The position numbers and the translations under genes were made by a program. A model generated the notes under the pieces. It was not told where the DNA came from, searched no databases, and saw only the letters and a program-made list of their open reading frames with translations. Shown here one piece after another: positions 6,062 to 12,876 of a stretch of 12,876 nucleotides of DNA. This stretch comes from Oxalobacteraceae bacterium (GTDB taxonomy: Bacteria; Pseudomonadota; Gammaproteobacteria; Burkholderiales; Burkholderiaceae_D): the NCBI GenBank assembly GCA_003537575.1, contig DPRS01000043.1, forward strand, positions 8,478 to 21,353, in the 5' to 3' direction. Each line of letters starts with the position of its first letter. The first letter of the stretch is position 1.

Positions 6062-7978
6062 ATGTCGATATTTTCAGCTTTCCGGGGCGCCCGTTTGCGG
6101 CATGTTTTCGGCGCCTTGCCACTACTCTTGCTGGCGGCTTTTCTGGCTGCCTCGCTGGTGACGCGCATCGGCTTGCTGGCGCTGGCCTGGCGCGATGTCG
6201 ACTGGCGCATGGTGCCGGTCAGCTTTTTGCTGGGCACGCTGTATGACCTGATCGCCGGCGCCTGGTCGCTGGTGCCGGTGCTGCTGATCTACCTGCTGCT
6301 GCCGCAACGGCGCCTGCCCGGGCCGCTGCTGCAAGGCGTGGCCTTGCTGCTTCTGGCAGTCAGCGTTTATCTGTTGCTGTTCAATTTCGTTTCCGAACTG
6401 TTGTTCTGGCAAGAATTCGGCGTGCGCTACAACTTCATCGCGGTTGATTACCTGGTGTACACGACAGAAGTGATCGGCAATATTCGCCAATCCTACCCGG
6501 TGGAGAAAATCCTTGCCGGCCTGTTGGGGCTGACGCTCGTTCTGGTATGGCCGGCACGCCGGCTGCTTGCCGCCGCGCTGGCACAGCCGCAACCGTTCGG
6601 TGCGCGCCTGCGCCACAGCGCCGCCTGGATGCTGGCGCTGGCGGTCGCCTGGTTCGGCAGCAACGTCGCCAATGCCGCCAACGGCTTTGCCAACCGTTAC
6701 AACGCCGAACTGGCCGGCAATGGCCTGCACAGCTTTGCTGCGGCCTTTCGCAACAATGAACTCGACTATGCCCATTTTTACCTCACCCGGCCCAGCGCCG
6801 AAGTGCGGCAAACGCTCGGGCATCTGGTCGCTGCCGGCGACGGACAATCAGAACAGCCGCGCCAGGTGACAGCCCCCGGGACCGAACAACGCCTGAATGT
6901 CGTGCTGATTTCGGTGGAAAGCTTGTCGGCCGATTTCCTCGGAAAATTCGGCGACCACCGCAATCTCACGCCCAATCTCGACCGCCTGGCCGATGATGGC
7001 TTGCTGTTTACCCGGCTGTACGCCACCGGCACTCGCACCGTGCGTGGCCTGGAAGCGCTGACCCTGTCGGTGCCGCCCACTCCCGGGCAGTCGATCGTCA
7101 AGCGTCCCGGCAACGAGCACCTGTTTTCGCTCGGCAGCGTGTTTCGCAATAAGGGATACGATGTTCGCTACGCCTATGGCGGCTACGGCTACTTCGACAA
7201 CATGAATGCCTTTTTCGGCAACAACGACTACCGTATCGTCGACCGCATGAGCATTCCCGCCAGCCGCATCCCTTTCGAAAACATCTGGGGCGTCGCCGAC
7301 GAGGCACTGTTCGACCAGGTGCTCGACGAGATCGACGTCTCGCACCGCCAGGGGCGCCGGTCGTTCACTCACGTGATGACCACTTCCAACCACCGTCCCT
7401 TTACCTATCCCGAAGGCCGCATCGACATTCCTTCCCACAGCGGCCGCGAAGGCGGCGTCAAGTACACCGACTACGCGATCGGCCGCTTCATCGACATGGC
7501 GCGCAACAAGCCCTGGTTCAGGGATACGATGTTCGTGATCGTCGCCGACCATTGCGCTTCCAGCGCCGGCAAGACCGAGCTGCCGGTGGCGCGCTACCAT
7601 ATCCCGATGATCGTGTATGCGCCGGCTCATGTGCGGCCAGGCACGGTGGACCGGCTGGCCAGCCAAATCGATGCTGCCCCGACCCTGCTGGGCATGCTCA
7701 ATTTCAGCTACGCCTCGCGTTTCATCGGCCGCGACATCCTGCATTCACCGCCCGGAGAGGATCGGGCCTTCATCAGCACCTATCAGTCGCTCGGCTATCT
7801 CAAGCATGGCATCCTGACCGTGCTGCAGCCACGCCGACAGGTTACCGCCTATGCCATCGACGCAGCGTCCAATCCTACGCCGGTGCCGGTCGACCAGAAG
7901 CTGCTGCGGGAAGCGATTGCCTACTATCAGGGCACCGCCGAGCTGGTCAGGGACGGCAATTACCGGAGCCTGCCTTGA
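6062..7978 (+). CDS. Inner-membrane phosphotransferase, LTA synthase/sulfatase superfamily
   Basis: A 638-residue membrane enzyme of the alkaline phosphatase superfamily (LTA synthase-like, Sulfatase domain). The N-terminal part (1-200) has about five membrane segments, including LPLLLLAAFLAASLVTRIGL, AWSLVPVLLIYLLL, GVALLLLAVSVYLLLF and the segment at about 150-163. A periplasmic catalytic domain follows (about 278-590). Candidate metal and nucleophile residues are Glu286 in NVVLISVESLSADF, Thr326 in TGTRTVRGLEA, His443 in TTSNHRPF, and Asp496-His497 in IVADHCAS. Gram-negative relatives transfer phosphoglycerol or phosphoethanolamine to periplasmic glucans or lipid A; the substrate here cannot be told. 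The start ATG 6062 is chosen because GGAGG lies 8 bases upstream; the open frame extends back to a TTG at 5960, but that would place the promoter and repeats inside the gene. The stop overlaps the PAP2 frame, forming one operon. Confidence 0.9.
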   Translation: MSIFSAFRGARLRHVFGALPLLLLAAFLAASLVTRIGLLALAWRDVDWRMVPVSFLLGTLYDLIAGAWSLVPVLLIYLLLPQRRLPGPLLQGVALLLLAVSVYLLLFNFVSELLFWQEFGVRYNFIAVDYLVYTTEVIGNIRQSYPVEKILAGLLGLTLVLVWPARRLLAAALAQPQPFGARLRHSAAWMLALAVAWFGSNVANAANGFANRYNAELAGNGLHSFAAAFRNNELDYAHFYLTRPSAEVRQTLGHLVAAGDGQSEQPRQVTAPGTEQRLNVVLISVESLSADFLGKFGDHRNLTPNLDRLADDGLLFTRLYATGTRTVRGLEALTLSVPPTPGQSIVKRPGNEHLFSLGSVFRNKGYDVRYAYGGYGYFDNMNAFFGNNDYRIVDRMSIPASRIPFENIWGVADEALFDQVLDEIDVSHRQGRRSFTHVMTTSNHRPFTYPEGRIDIPSHSGREGGVKYTDYAIGRFIDMARNKPWFRDTMFVIVADHCASSAGKTELPVARYHIPMIVYAPAHVRPGTVDRLASQIDAAPTLLGMLNFSYASRFIGRDILHSPPGEDRAFISTYQSLGYLKHGILTVLQPRRQVTAYAIDAASNPTPVPVDQKLLREAIAYYQGTAELVRDGNYRSLP

Positions 7979-8706
7979 TCGACGCAGCGGGCATGGCGCG
8001 CCTGACCTTCATGCAGCACGCCATGCAACGTCTGCGGCGCGACGGCTGGATGCTGGCGCTTTCCGTGCTGCTGGCGCCGCTGGCCTGGCTCGTGTTCGGC
8101 AGCACCACGCTTGACCAGACGCTGATTGCGCCCTATTACGACATCGCCAGCCGCAGCTTCCCGTTGCGGGACGATCCTTTCATGCAAGGCGTAATGCATG
8201 GCGGCCTGAAGCTGGTGGTGGTGGCGGTCGGCGTGGCGCTGCTGGGCGGATTTCTACTGACGTACATCGTGCCGCAGTGGCAGCACCACCGGCGCACTCT
8301 GCTATGGATGTGCGTCGCCATGGCGAACAGCACCTTGCTGGTGTCGCTGCTCAAGCAGGGCAGCAGGCTGCATTGTCCGTGGGATCTTGCCGAGTATGGC
8401 GGCTACGCTCCCTTTGAGCGTCTGTTCGAGCACATGTCCGGCAATGTCGCTGGCGGCAAGTGCTTTCCCGGTGGCCATGCTGCCGGCGGCTTTGCCCTGG
8501 TGGCGTTTTACTTCGGCTTGCGCGATGTGCATGCGCGCCGCGCGCGGGCTTGTCTGCTTGCGGCGCTGGCGCTGGGGATGGCGATGGGATGGGCGCAGAT
8601 GATGCGCGGCGCGCATTTCCTGTCACATAACGTGTGGTCGGCCTGGGTGGTGTGGACATTCATGGCCGTGCTCTATCTTCTCTATCCGCCGCGTCCGCGC
8701 CACTAG
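7975..8706 (+). CDS. PAP2-superfamily membrane phosphatase
   Basis: A 243-residue integral membrane lipid phosphatase or phosphotransferase with about six membrane segments (first at about 24-42, last at about 220-238). The PAP2 signature is present in a variant form. Motif 1 is KQGSRLHCPWDL (Lys127, Arg131), with Cys134 where the classical KX6RP has Arg. Motif 2 is FPGGHAAGG (His168). Motif 3 is MRGAHFLSHNVWSAW (Arg211, His218). The HCPW and RGAHFLSH forms are familiar from a Gram-negative PAP2 subgroup, so activity is likely retained. The TTG at 7975 is preferred: it overlaps the upstream stop (TTGA) and has GGAG 6 bases before it. The ATG at 7993 is an alternative that shortens the N-terminus by 6 residues. 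Coupled to the phosphotransferase, it probably acts on the same lipid, for example on the released diacylglycerol-type or undecaprenyl product (inference). Confidence 0.88.
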   Translation: MIDAAGMARLTFMQHAMQRLRRDGWMLALSVLLAPLAWLVFGSTTLDQTLIAPYYDIASRSFPLRDDPFMQGVMHGGLKLVVVAVGVALLGGFLLTYIVPQWQHHRRTLLWMCVAMANSTLLVSLLKQGSRLHCPWDLAEYGGYAPFERLFEHMSGNVAGGKCFPGGHAAGGFALVAFYFGLRDVHARRARACLLAALALGMAMGWAQMMRGAHFLSHNVWSAWVVWTFMAVLYLLYPPRPRH

Positions 8707-8741
8707 CGGCGCACAAGACACGCATCAGCAAGCCGCGCCGG

Positions 8742-9698
8742 TCAGCGCGTGGTGAACGACCAGGTACGCGATACCGCGATGCCATCGACGGCGCCGATGA
8801 ACTGCACGTCGTACGTCGTCTTCGCCGCCAGCACGTTCAGGGGCACGATGGCAGCCGCCGTAGAAGTGGTATTGGCGTCGGTGGCGCTGCTCAGCAGCTT
8901 GACCGGCAGCGGCGCGCCGCCGCGCGGCGCAATGGTAAAGCCCTGCACGGTGACGCTGGACGTGATGTCGGCATGGACGCTGACCGGATAGCCGACTTCA
9001 TTGCGATCGGCGACCGGGTCCGGCGTTTCATAATCGCTGAAAAAATTCGTCAGCACATTCTGCTGGCCGTTTGCCGGATATGTGACGATGCCCCCCATGC
9101 CGAGACCGGATCCCAGGCCATTCGTGCTGGCCAGATTCAGCGTGAAATAGGTATAACTGCCGGGCGCTGTCGCCGCGCCCGCGCCGGCTTCGCGAAAGCG
9201 CGGCTGGAACATCACGAAGCGGTGGTAAATCGCGGTGATCAAGTCTTCGGCGGCATGGAACCCGGAAGTATGGCCGCTGGCCGAAATCACTTCGCCGTAG
9301 GCATAGGGAATCGTCAGCACGTAGCCGGCAGCAATCAGACGGTCATCAACTTCTTCACCGGTAAAGCCGGACGCGCCGCGTGTCTGTACATGGGTAATGA
9401 CGCCATTGATTCTCTGGTAATCCGAATGTCCCTGCGCCGCCTTGTCGATCAGGCTATTGCGGCTCAATGCGTTCAAGCCCAATTGCTGGCGGCGGAAATT
9501 GGTCCAGTTGAAACCATCGGTGGCGGTGTTGCCGGTGGCTTGCGGCGCCCCGATTTCCTGCATGGATGGCAGTGCACCGCCGGCGCCATTGATGTCACGG
9601 CTGGCCGCGCCATTACCCCCACCACCACCGCACGCTGCCAGTGAAAGGCTGAGGCAAATCGGCACAAGCGAATACAGCGAAAGGAGAGGGCGGAGCAT
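8742..9698 (-). CDS. CAP-domain (SCP/PR1-like) lipoprotein
   Basis: A 318-residue secreted lipoprotein. The signal peptide ends in the lipobox SLAAC (Cys23), followed by a Gly-rich tether, CGGGGG. The CAP domain spans about 62-190, starting GFNWTNFRRQQLGLNALSRN. It contains His91 in AAQGHSDYQ, THVQTRGASGFTGEEVDDRL, Glu136 in YGEVIS, and His159 in AIYHRFVMFQPRF; these fit the His/Glu cavity residues of CAP proteins. The C-terminal part (about 200-318) is beta-rich with YPANGQQNVLTNFF, NEVGYPVSVHADI and a final VSRTWSFTTR, like an Ig-type fold. The start ATG 9698 is chosen because AGGA lies 5 bases upstream; the frame extends only 8 residues further, to a TTG. It is convergent with the PAP2 gene, 35 bases apart, with no clear terminator between. 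Substrate or function unknown. Confidence 0.87.
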   Translation of the reverse strand: MLRPLLSLYSLVPICLSLSLAACGGGGGNGAASRDINGAGGALPSMQEIGAPQATGNTATDGFNWTNFRRQQLGLNALSRNSLIDKAAQGHSDYQRINGVITHVQTRGASGFTGEEVDDRLIAAGYVLTIPYAYGEVISASGHTSGFHAAEDLITAIYHRFVMFQPRFREAGAGAATAPGSYTYFTLNLASTNGLGSGLGMGGIVTYPANGQQNVLTNFFSDYETPDPVADRNEVGYPVSVHADITSSVTVQGFTIAPRGGAPLPVKLLSSATDANTTSTAAAIVPLNVLAAKTTYDVQFIGAVDGIAVSRTWSFTTR

Positions 9699-9823
9699 GG
9701 CAATCCTGTCAAACGATAGCAAATAGCGTATGAGAAAGGATTTGCTGAAAAATCACCTTGCGCAATTACAATATTTTCAAAGAAATTTCCGTATATTTAA
9801 CTTGAGTATTTCGATAGGACATT

Positions 9824-9902
9824 CCTCCGTCTCATTCGTTCGGAGGCGGTGCGGAGGGGGAATGCCAGAGAAAGTCCGCAGGCCGGATCGAAGAGATCCG
9901 GC
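9824..9902. other. Intergenic cluster of three perfect inverted repeats, candidate structured RNA
   Basis: In the 228-base gap between the CAP gene and the asparaginase-like gene, three stem-loops sit side by side: CCTCCG/CGGAGG (9824-9829/9841-9846, 11-base loop), TGCGGA/TCCGCA (9850-9855/9875-9880, 19-base loop) and GCCGGATC/GATCCGGC (9882-9889/9895-9902, loop GAAGA). All arms are perfect. The stretch at 9721-9815 beside it is clearly AT-rich, as a promoter region would be. No T tract follows on either strand. It may be a small RNA, the 5' leader of the CAP gene (minus strand), or the processed 3' end of the asparaginase mRNA. It matches no riboswitch consensus that I know. Confidence 0.5.
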
Positions 9903-9926
9903 GCACGCGGGAGGAGAAAACGCTTC

Positions 9927-10421
9927 CTAGACGCCCGAGAGCGTTTCGAACACGCCGGCCTTGCGGTTCTTTTGCACGCAATCCCAGGCAAATATCTGAC
10001 CGTTCATCGCCACATACACGCCGGCCTCGAGGGTTTGCGCCACGCCGGCGGCAAAGCCGAAATTGAACAGGGCATCCGAACCGGCGACTTCGTAAGGAAT
10101 CATCGCGCCGGTCAGCACGATGGTTTTGTCCAGTGAGGCTGTCCCCAGCACTTGCGCCGTTTCGCGCATGGTGTCAGTGCCATGGATAACCACGATCGCT
10201 TTCTCTACAGCGGCGCGGCAGGCGGCCAGCACGCGCTGGCGGTCGGCATCGCGCATGTCGAGAGAATCGAGCAGGGGCAGCAGTTCCAGTTCCAGCGGCG
10301 CAGTGATGCGCGCGCGGCGGATGACTTCCGGCAGATGGCTGGCCGCGAAGTTCAATTCACCGCGAACCTCGTCGTAATGCTTGTCGAATGTGCCGCCGGT
10401 GGCGATGACGCGCAGAGTCAT
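9927..10421 (-). CDS. Single-domain asparaginase-like protein
   Basis: A 164-residue protein covering only the N-terminal domain of the asparaginase/glutaminase family (PF00710). The first catalytic motif is RVIATGGTFDK, with the nucleophile candidate Thr11. The second is VIHGTDTMRETA, with Thr82-Asp83. VLTGAMIPYE follows, in the place of the family's LxGAMRP segment. Full-length enzymes have about 320-350 residues and a C-terminal domain that helps build the active site; here the protein ends at FETLSGV with a normal TAG, with no remnant of a second domain in the 228 bases downstream. Short proteins of this size occur elsewhere in proteobacteria, so it is probably a stable short family and not a decayed gene. 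The start ATG 10421 gives the normal N-terminus; there is no strong ribosome site. An in-frame ATG at 10454 adds 11 residues and has no better site. Confidence 0.85.
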   Translation of the reverse strand: MTLRVIATGGTFDKHYDEVRGELNFAASHLPEVIRRARITAPLELELLPLLDSLDMRDADRQRVLAACRAAVEKAIVVIHGTDTMRETAQVLGTASLDKTIVLTGAMIPYEVAGSDALFNFGFAAGVAQTLEAGVYVAMNGQIFAWDCVQKNRKAGVFETLSGV

Positions 10422-10610
10422 GAGCTGATCGGAAATCAAGTGAAAATAAAACATCAATGATAGCGCGGATAGGCAGCTCCCTGCATGGCAGAACTTCTGC
10501 GGCTGTTGCACAGTCATAACATGCTTGTGCGGGCTGCTGCAGCGGAATTTCCGCTTCATCAAGCCTGCCATTCCCGTTACACTGTTTGCGGATATTCTTT
10601 CGACCAGCCC
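10422..10610. promoter_or_regulatory. Divergent intergenic region with a 15-bp palindrome
   Basis: This region separates the asparaginase-like gene (minus) from the Trp-rich gene (plus). AGCGGAATTTCCGCT at 10541-10555 is a perfect palindrome with 7-bp arms around T. A weak plus-strand promoter, TTCCCG then TATTCT with a 16-base spacer, ends near 10597, which would leave a very short leader before the ATG at 10611. The frame of the downstream gene stays open back to 10485, so part of this gap could be coding if an upstream start is used. Confidence 0.4.
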
Positions 10611-11369
10611 ATGAAACCTGTCGCACCCGGCACCGTCATTTTCCACCGTCATCGCGGTTATGGCGTGATCACGTCCGTCAATTTGCTGACAGGCTGGATA
10701 TCGGCGCGTTTCGGCAGCGAGGTGCGCACCCTGGACCTGAACCTGGGGACCGATGAAGTGCAGCACGCCGACGGCGAGCCCATCCTGTTCCGGCGCCGCC
10801 CGCCCGACCGCATGCCGCATGCGCGCCTGATGGCGCTGGTGCGCGAGCTGCACCGCGCCGGCTATCAGCGCCTGTACCTGTATAGCTGGCCGCGTCCTTC
10901 CGGCCTGCACTGGCGCTGGCACCTGTTCGCCGGCCAGCGCAACTGGATGGAGCGCCCCTGGCGCGAAGGCTGGTATGGCTCCGGCTCGGATTACAACTTC
11001 AATCCGGTGATGGGATGGGGCGACACTCCGGGCGAATCGGCCGAACAGCTGGCGCGCACGCTGGCGAAATTCGACCCGCACGGCCTGGCGCAGGCGCTTG
11101 GGCGCGACGAAGACCACAGCGAATGGTTCGAACGGGTGTGCGCGGCGCTGCTGCCCGATTACGCCTTTACGCTCGGCTGGGACAGCCGCGACGGCCCGGT
11201 GCCTTCGGCCCTGCCGGTGATCGCGGTGCGGCGCGGCGTGCCGGTCTACGATGGTCCGCCCTTGCCGTGGCCGCCGGGATGGACGCGCCTGTGGACCGGC
11301 TCGCGGGCGCTGATCAGCACGAATTTCAACGCGCTGCCGGCCGGCACGCCGTCAGATACCAGCAGTTGA
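10611..11369 (+). CDS. Trp-rich protein of unknown function with N-terminal SH3/KOW-like segment
   Basis: A 252-residue protein that I do not recognise. It has no signal peptide or membrane segment, so it is probably cytoplasmic. Residues 5-45 (PGTVIFHRHRGYGVITSV, then GWISARFGSEVRTLDL) resemble the small beta-barrel found in CarD, Tudor-like UvrD tails and KOW proteins: a GxVxHxxxGxGxV pattern followed by an FG..VRTLDL strand. The rest (about 65-240) is unusually rich in Trp, with 13 in the whole protein, notably WRWHLFAGQRNWMERPWREG and NPVMGWGDTPGES. The frame continues upstream to an ATG at 10485 (42 more residues), but the conserved-looking part begins at MKPVAPGT and the extension looks like translated non-coding sequence. 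Neither start has a clear ribosome site. It ends 27 bases before the convergent GGDEF/EAL gene. Nucleic-acid binding is only a guess from the N-terminus. Confidence 0.75.
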   Translation: MKPVAPGTVIFHRHRGYGVITSVNLLTGWISARFGSEVRTLDLNLGTDEVQHADGEPILFRRRPPDRMPHARLMALVRELHRAGYQRLYLYSWPRPSGLHWRWHLFAGQRNWMERPWREGWYGSGSDYNFNPVMGWGDTPGESAEQLARTLAKFDPHGLAQALGRDEDHSEWFERVCAALLPDYAFTLGWDSRDGPVPSALPVIAVRRGVPVYDGPPLPWPPGWTRLWTGSRALISTNFNALPAGTPSDTSS

Positions 11370-11396
11370 AGGCAAAGCGGGCGGCAAAATTGTTTG

Positions 11397-12876
11397 TCAA
11401 TGCACAAACGAAGGCTGCGGCCGGCTGAGCTGCCGACGCAGGCTCTCGAACGGCACCGCCTGTGAAAAATAATTGCCCTGGATTTCATCGCATGCGTACC
11501 GGCGCAGGAAGTCTATCTGTCTGATGTCGCATACTCCTTCAGCAATCACTTTCATGTTCAGGTTATGGCCAAGCGTGATCACCGCTTGCGTGATCGCGGC
11601 GTCGTCCGGATCGTCCGCCACCCGTTGCACGAACGACTGATCGATTTTCAGCTGGTCCATCGGAAAGCGCTTCAGATAGCTCAGGCTCGAATAGCCGATG
11701 CCGAAATCATCGATGGCCAGGCGCACGCCCATGCGCTTGATCTCGTGCAGAATTTCTTCGGCCTGTTCCGGCCGGTTCATCACCGTGCTTTCGGTGACTT
11801 CCAGCTTCAACGATTCCGCCCGCAGTCCGGAATGATTCAATGCCAACTGGACCGATTCGACCAGGGCTTGCGGCGCAAACTGGCGCGGCGACAGATTGAC
11901 CGATACCGTCAATTCGCCAAAACCGGCGTCCTGCAAAGCCTTGTTCTGCCTGCATGCCTGTTCCAGCACCCATTGCCCGATCGGCACGATCAGGCCGGTT
12001 TCTTCGGCAATCGGAATGAACTTCAACGGCGATATCAGGCCCAGTTGCGGATCCTGCCAGCGGATCAGCGCCTCGCTGCCAATGACCTTGCCGCTGGCCA
12101 GATCGACCTGCGGCTGGTAATACAGCAGGAACTCCTCGCGTTCGAGAGCGCGGCGCAGCCTTGATTCCATCATGAAGCGTTCGCGGATGCGCTCGTTCAT
12201 GCTCGGGATGAAGAACTGGAACTGGTTGCGTCCTTCCGCCTTGGCCTGGTACATCGCGGCGTCGGCATGCTTGAGCAGGGTTGTCACGTCACCGCCATCG
12301 CGCGGGTAGACGGAGAGGCCGATCGAGCAAGTGATGAACAACTGGTGGCCAGCCACGGCAAACGGCTGCGAGACAAGTTCGATGAGACGGCCGATCCAGG
12401 AAGCGATGTCTTCTTCGTCGTGCTGATCCTGCAGCACCAGCACGAATTCGTCGCCGCCATGACGTGCCACGGTATCGCCATTGCGCACGCACTTTTTCAG
12501 GCGTTCCGCCACGCCGATCAGCAACTGGTCGCCCACATCGTGTCCGAGCGTGTCATTGATCAGCTTGAAGTTGTCGAGGTCGATGAATGCAACGATGGCC
12601 ATTGTCCGGTTGCGCTCGGAGGAGGCCATCGCCAGCTGGATGCGGTCGTTCAGCAGACAGCGGTTGGCCAGCTGCGTCAGCTCGTCATGGCTTGCCTGAT
12701 GTTCCAGCTGCTCCTTATGGCGCCTGGCTTCGGTGATATCCCGCGCTACCAGCAGGCGCGCCGCCTCGCCATTGTCCAAAAAGGGCGCGGCGGCCACTTC
12801 GACATCGATGATGTTGCCGTCGAGCTGAATAAACTTTTCCTCCAGCCGCGCGACTTGCCGGCCCTCTTCTTCGAGT
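11397..12876 (-). CDS. PAS-GGDEF-EAL cyclic-di-GMP turnover protein (5' end beyond window)
   Basis: 492 C-terminal residues are visible; the N-terminus lies off the right edge. The visible start is the end of a PAS/PAC sensor domain (FIQLDGNIIDVEV, then ARLLVARDITEARRHKEQLE). The GGDEF domain follows (from ASHDELTQLANR), with FIDLDNFKLINDTLGHDVGD and an intact active site RHGGDEFVLVL. RNGD lies exactly five residues before GGDEF, so the product-inhibition I-site (RxxD) is present. The EAL domain has an intact GSEALIRW, NLSPRQF, EVTES, IDDFGIGYSSLSYLKRF, LKIDQSFV and IAEGV, so the phosphodiesterase metal ligands look complete. Both synthesis and breakdown of cyclic-di-GMP are therefore possible, with direction set by the unseen sensor part. 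The frame is open without a start to the window edge; a GTG at 12797 lies inside the PAS domain and is not the start. Confidence 0.95.
   Translation of the reverse strand, partial: LEEEGRQVARLEEKFIQLDGNIIDVEVAAAPFLDNGEAARLLVARDITEARRHKEQLEHQASHDELTQLANRCLLNDRIQLAMASSERNRTMAIVAFIDLDNFKLINDTLGHDVGDQLLIGVAERLKKCVRNGDTVARHGGDEFVLVLQDQHDEEDIASWIGRLIELVSQPFAVAGHQLFITCSIGLSVYPRDGGDVTTLLKHADAAMYQAKAEGRNQFQFFIPSMNERIRERFMMESRLRRALEREEFLLYYQPQVDLASGKVIGSEALIRWQDPQLGLISPLKFIPIAEETGLIVPIGQWVLEQACRQNKALQDAGFGELTVSVNLSPRQFAPQALVESVQLALNHSGLRAESLKLEVTESTVMNRPEQAEEILHEIKRMGVRLAIDDFGIGYSSLSYLKRFPMDQLKIDQSFVQRVADDPDDAAITQAVITLGHNLNMKVIAEGVCDIRQIDFLRRYACDEIQGNYFSQAVPFESLRRQLSRPQPSFVH

Noticed and set aside
8707..8740. 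CGGCGC/GCGCCG inverted repeat between the convergent PAP2 and CAP genes as a terminator
   Set aside because: The loop is 22 bases and no T tract follows on either strand; a 6-bp GC repeat is easily found by chance at this GC content.
8634..9644. 336-codon open frame on the plus strand opposite the CAP lipoprotein gene
   Set aside because: It is antisense to a gene with a clear lipobox and CAP motifs, it overlaps the end of the PAP2 gene, and its translation is Arg/Ala/Gly-rich without any domain, as expected of a GC-rich shadow.
9730..9930. 66-codon plus-strand ORF in the CAP-asparaginase gap
   Set aside because: It has no ribosome site, its composition changes abruptly from AT-rich to GC-rich, the second half is Arg/Gly-rich, and it runs through the three hairpins. 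Non-coding structure explains it better.
10422..11117. Upstream extension of the asparaginase-like frame to about 396 residues
   Set aside because: The extra 230 residues are antisense to the Trp-rich gene and show no family similarity; the asparaginase motif RVIATGGT belongs at the N-terminus, as given by the ATG at 10421.

Overview
The window is GC-rich, densely coded bacterial chromosome. Protein content and codon use point to a betaproteobacterium, most likely Burkholderiales close to the Oxalobacteraceae (Herbaspirillum/Collimonas-like). That placement rests on the overall look of the proteins, not on a marker gene. There is no rRNA, tRNA, CRISPR array, insertion sequence or phage gene, and no gene-free stretch longer than about 230 bases.

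Region 1 (1-1978, minus strand) is an Fe-S cluster assembly locus. It holds the 5' two thirds of sufB, preceded 10 bases upstream by a [2Fe-2S]-type Rrf2 regulator of the SUF-linked family. Upstream of that lies a small HMA-like protein that lacks the usual CxxC motif and has a Cys-rich tail. Two strong operator-like palindromes stand out. A 19-bp one in front of the Rrf2 gene resembles IscR/Rrf2 operators. A 23-bp one in front of the HMA-like gene matches the nitric-oxide sensor NsrR consensus. A terminator-like hairpin separates the two units.

Region 2 (2016-3836, minus) is one exported TPR protein with a conserved-looking His/Cys cluster.

Region 3 (3991-8706, plus) reads as an envelope-stress module. 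An OmpR-family response regulator and its histidine kinase overlap by 11 bases. They are followed by a membrane phosphotransferase of the LTA synthase/sulfatase superfamily and a PAP2 phosphatase that overlaps it by 4 bases. Just before the phosphotransferase is a tandem array of 11-bp direct repeats ending about 10 bases upstream of a good -10 box. This is the layout of an OmpR/PhoB-type activator site, so the kinase/regulator pair probably controls the two enzymes.

Region 4 (8742-12876) is mixed: a CAP-domain lipoprotein (minus); an intergenic segment with three consecutive perfect inverted repeats and no convincing ORF; a single-domain asparaginase-like protein (minus); an unrecognised Trp-rich protein (plus); and a PAS-GGDEF-EAL cyclic-di-GMP protein (minus) cut by the right window edge.

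The most notable signals are the NsrR-like box with its unusual HMA-like gene next to suf, the response-regulator repeat array in front of the phosphotransferase operon, and the unexplained triple-hairpin region at 9824-9902. All are read by eye; no database search or folding calculation was run.
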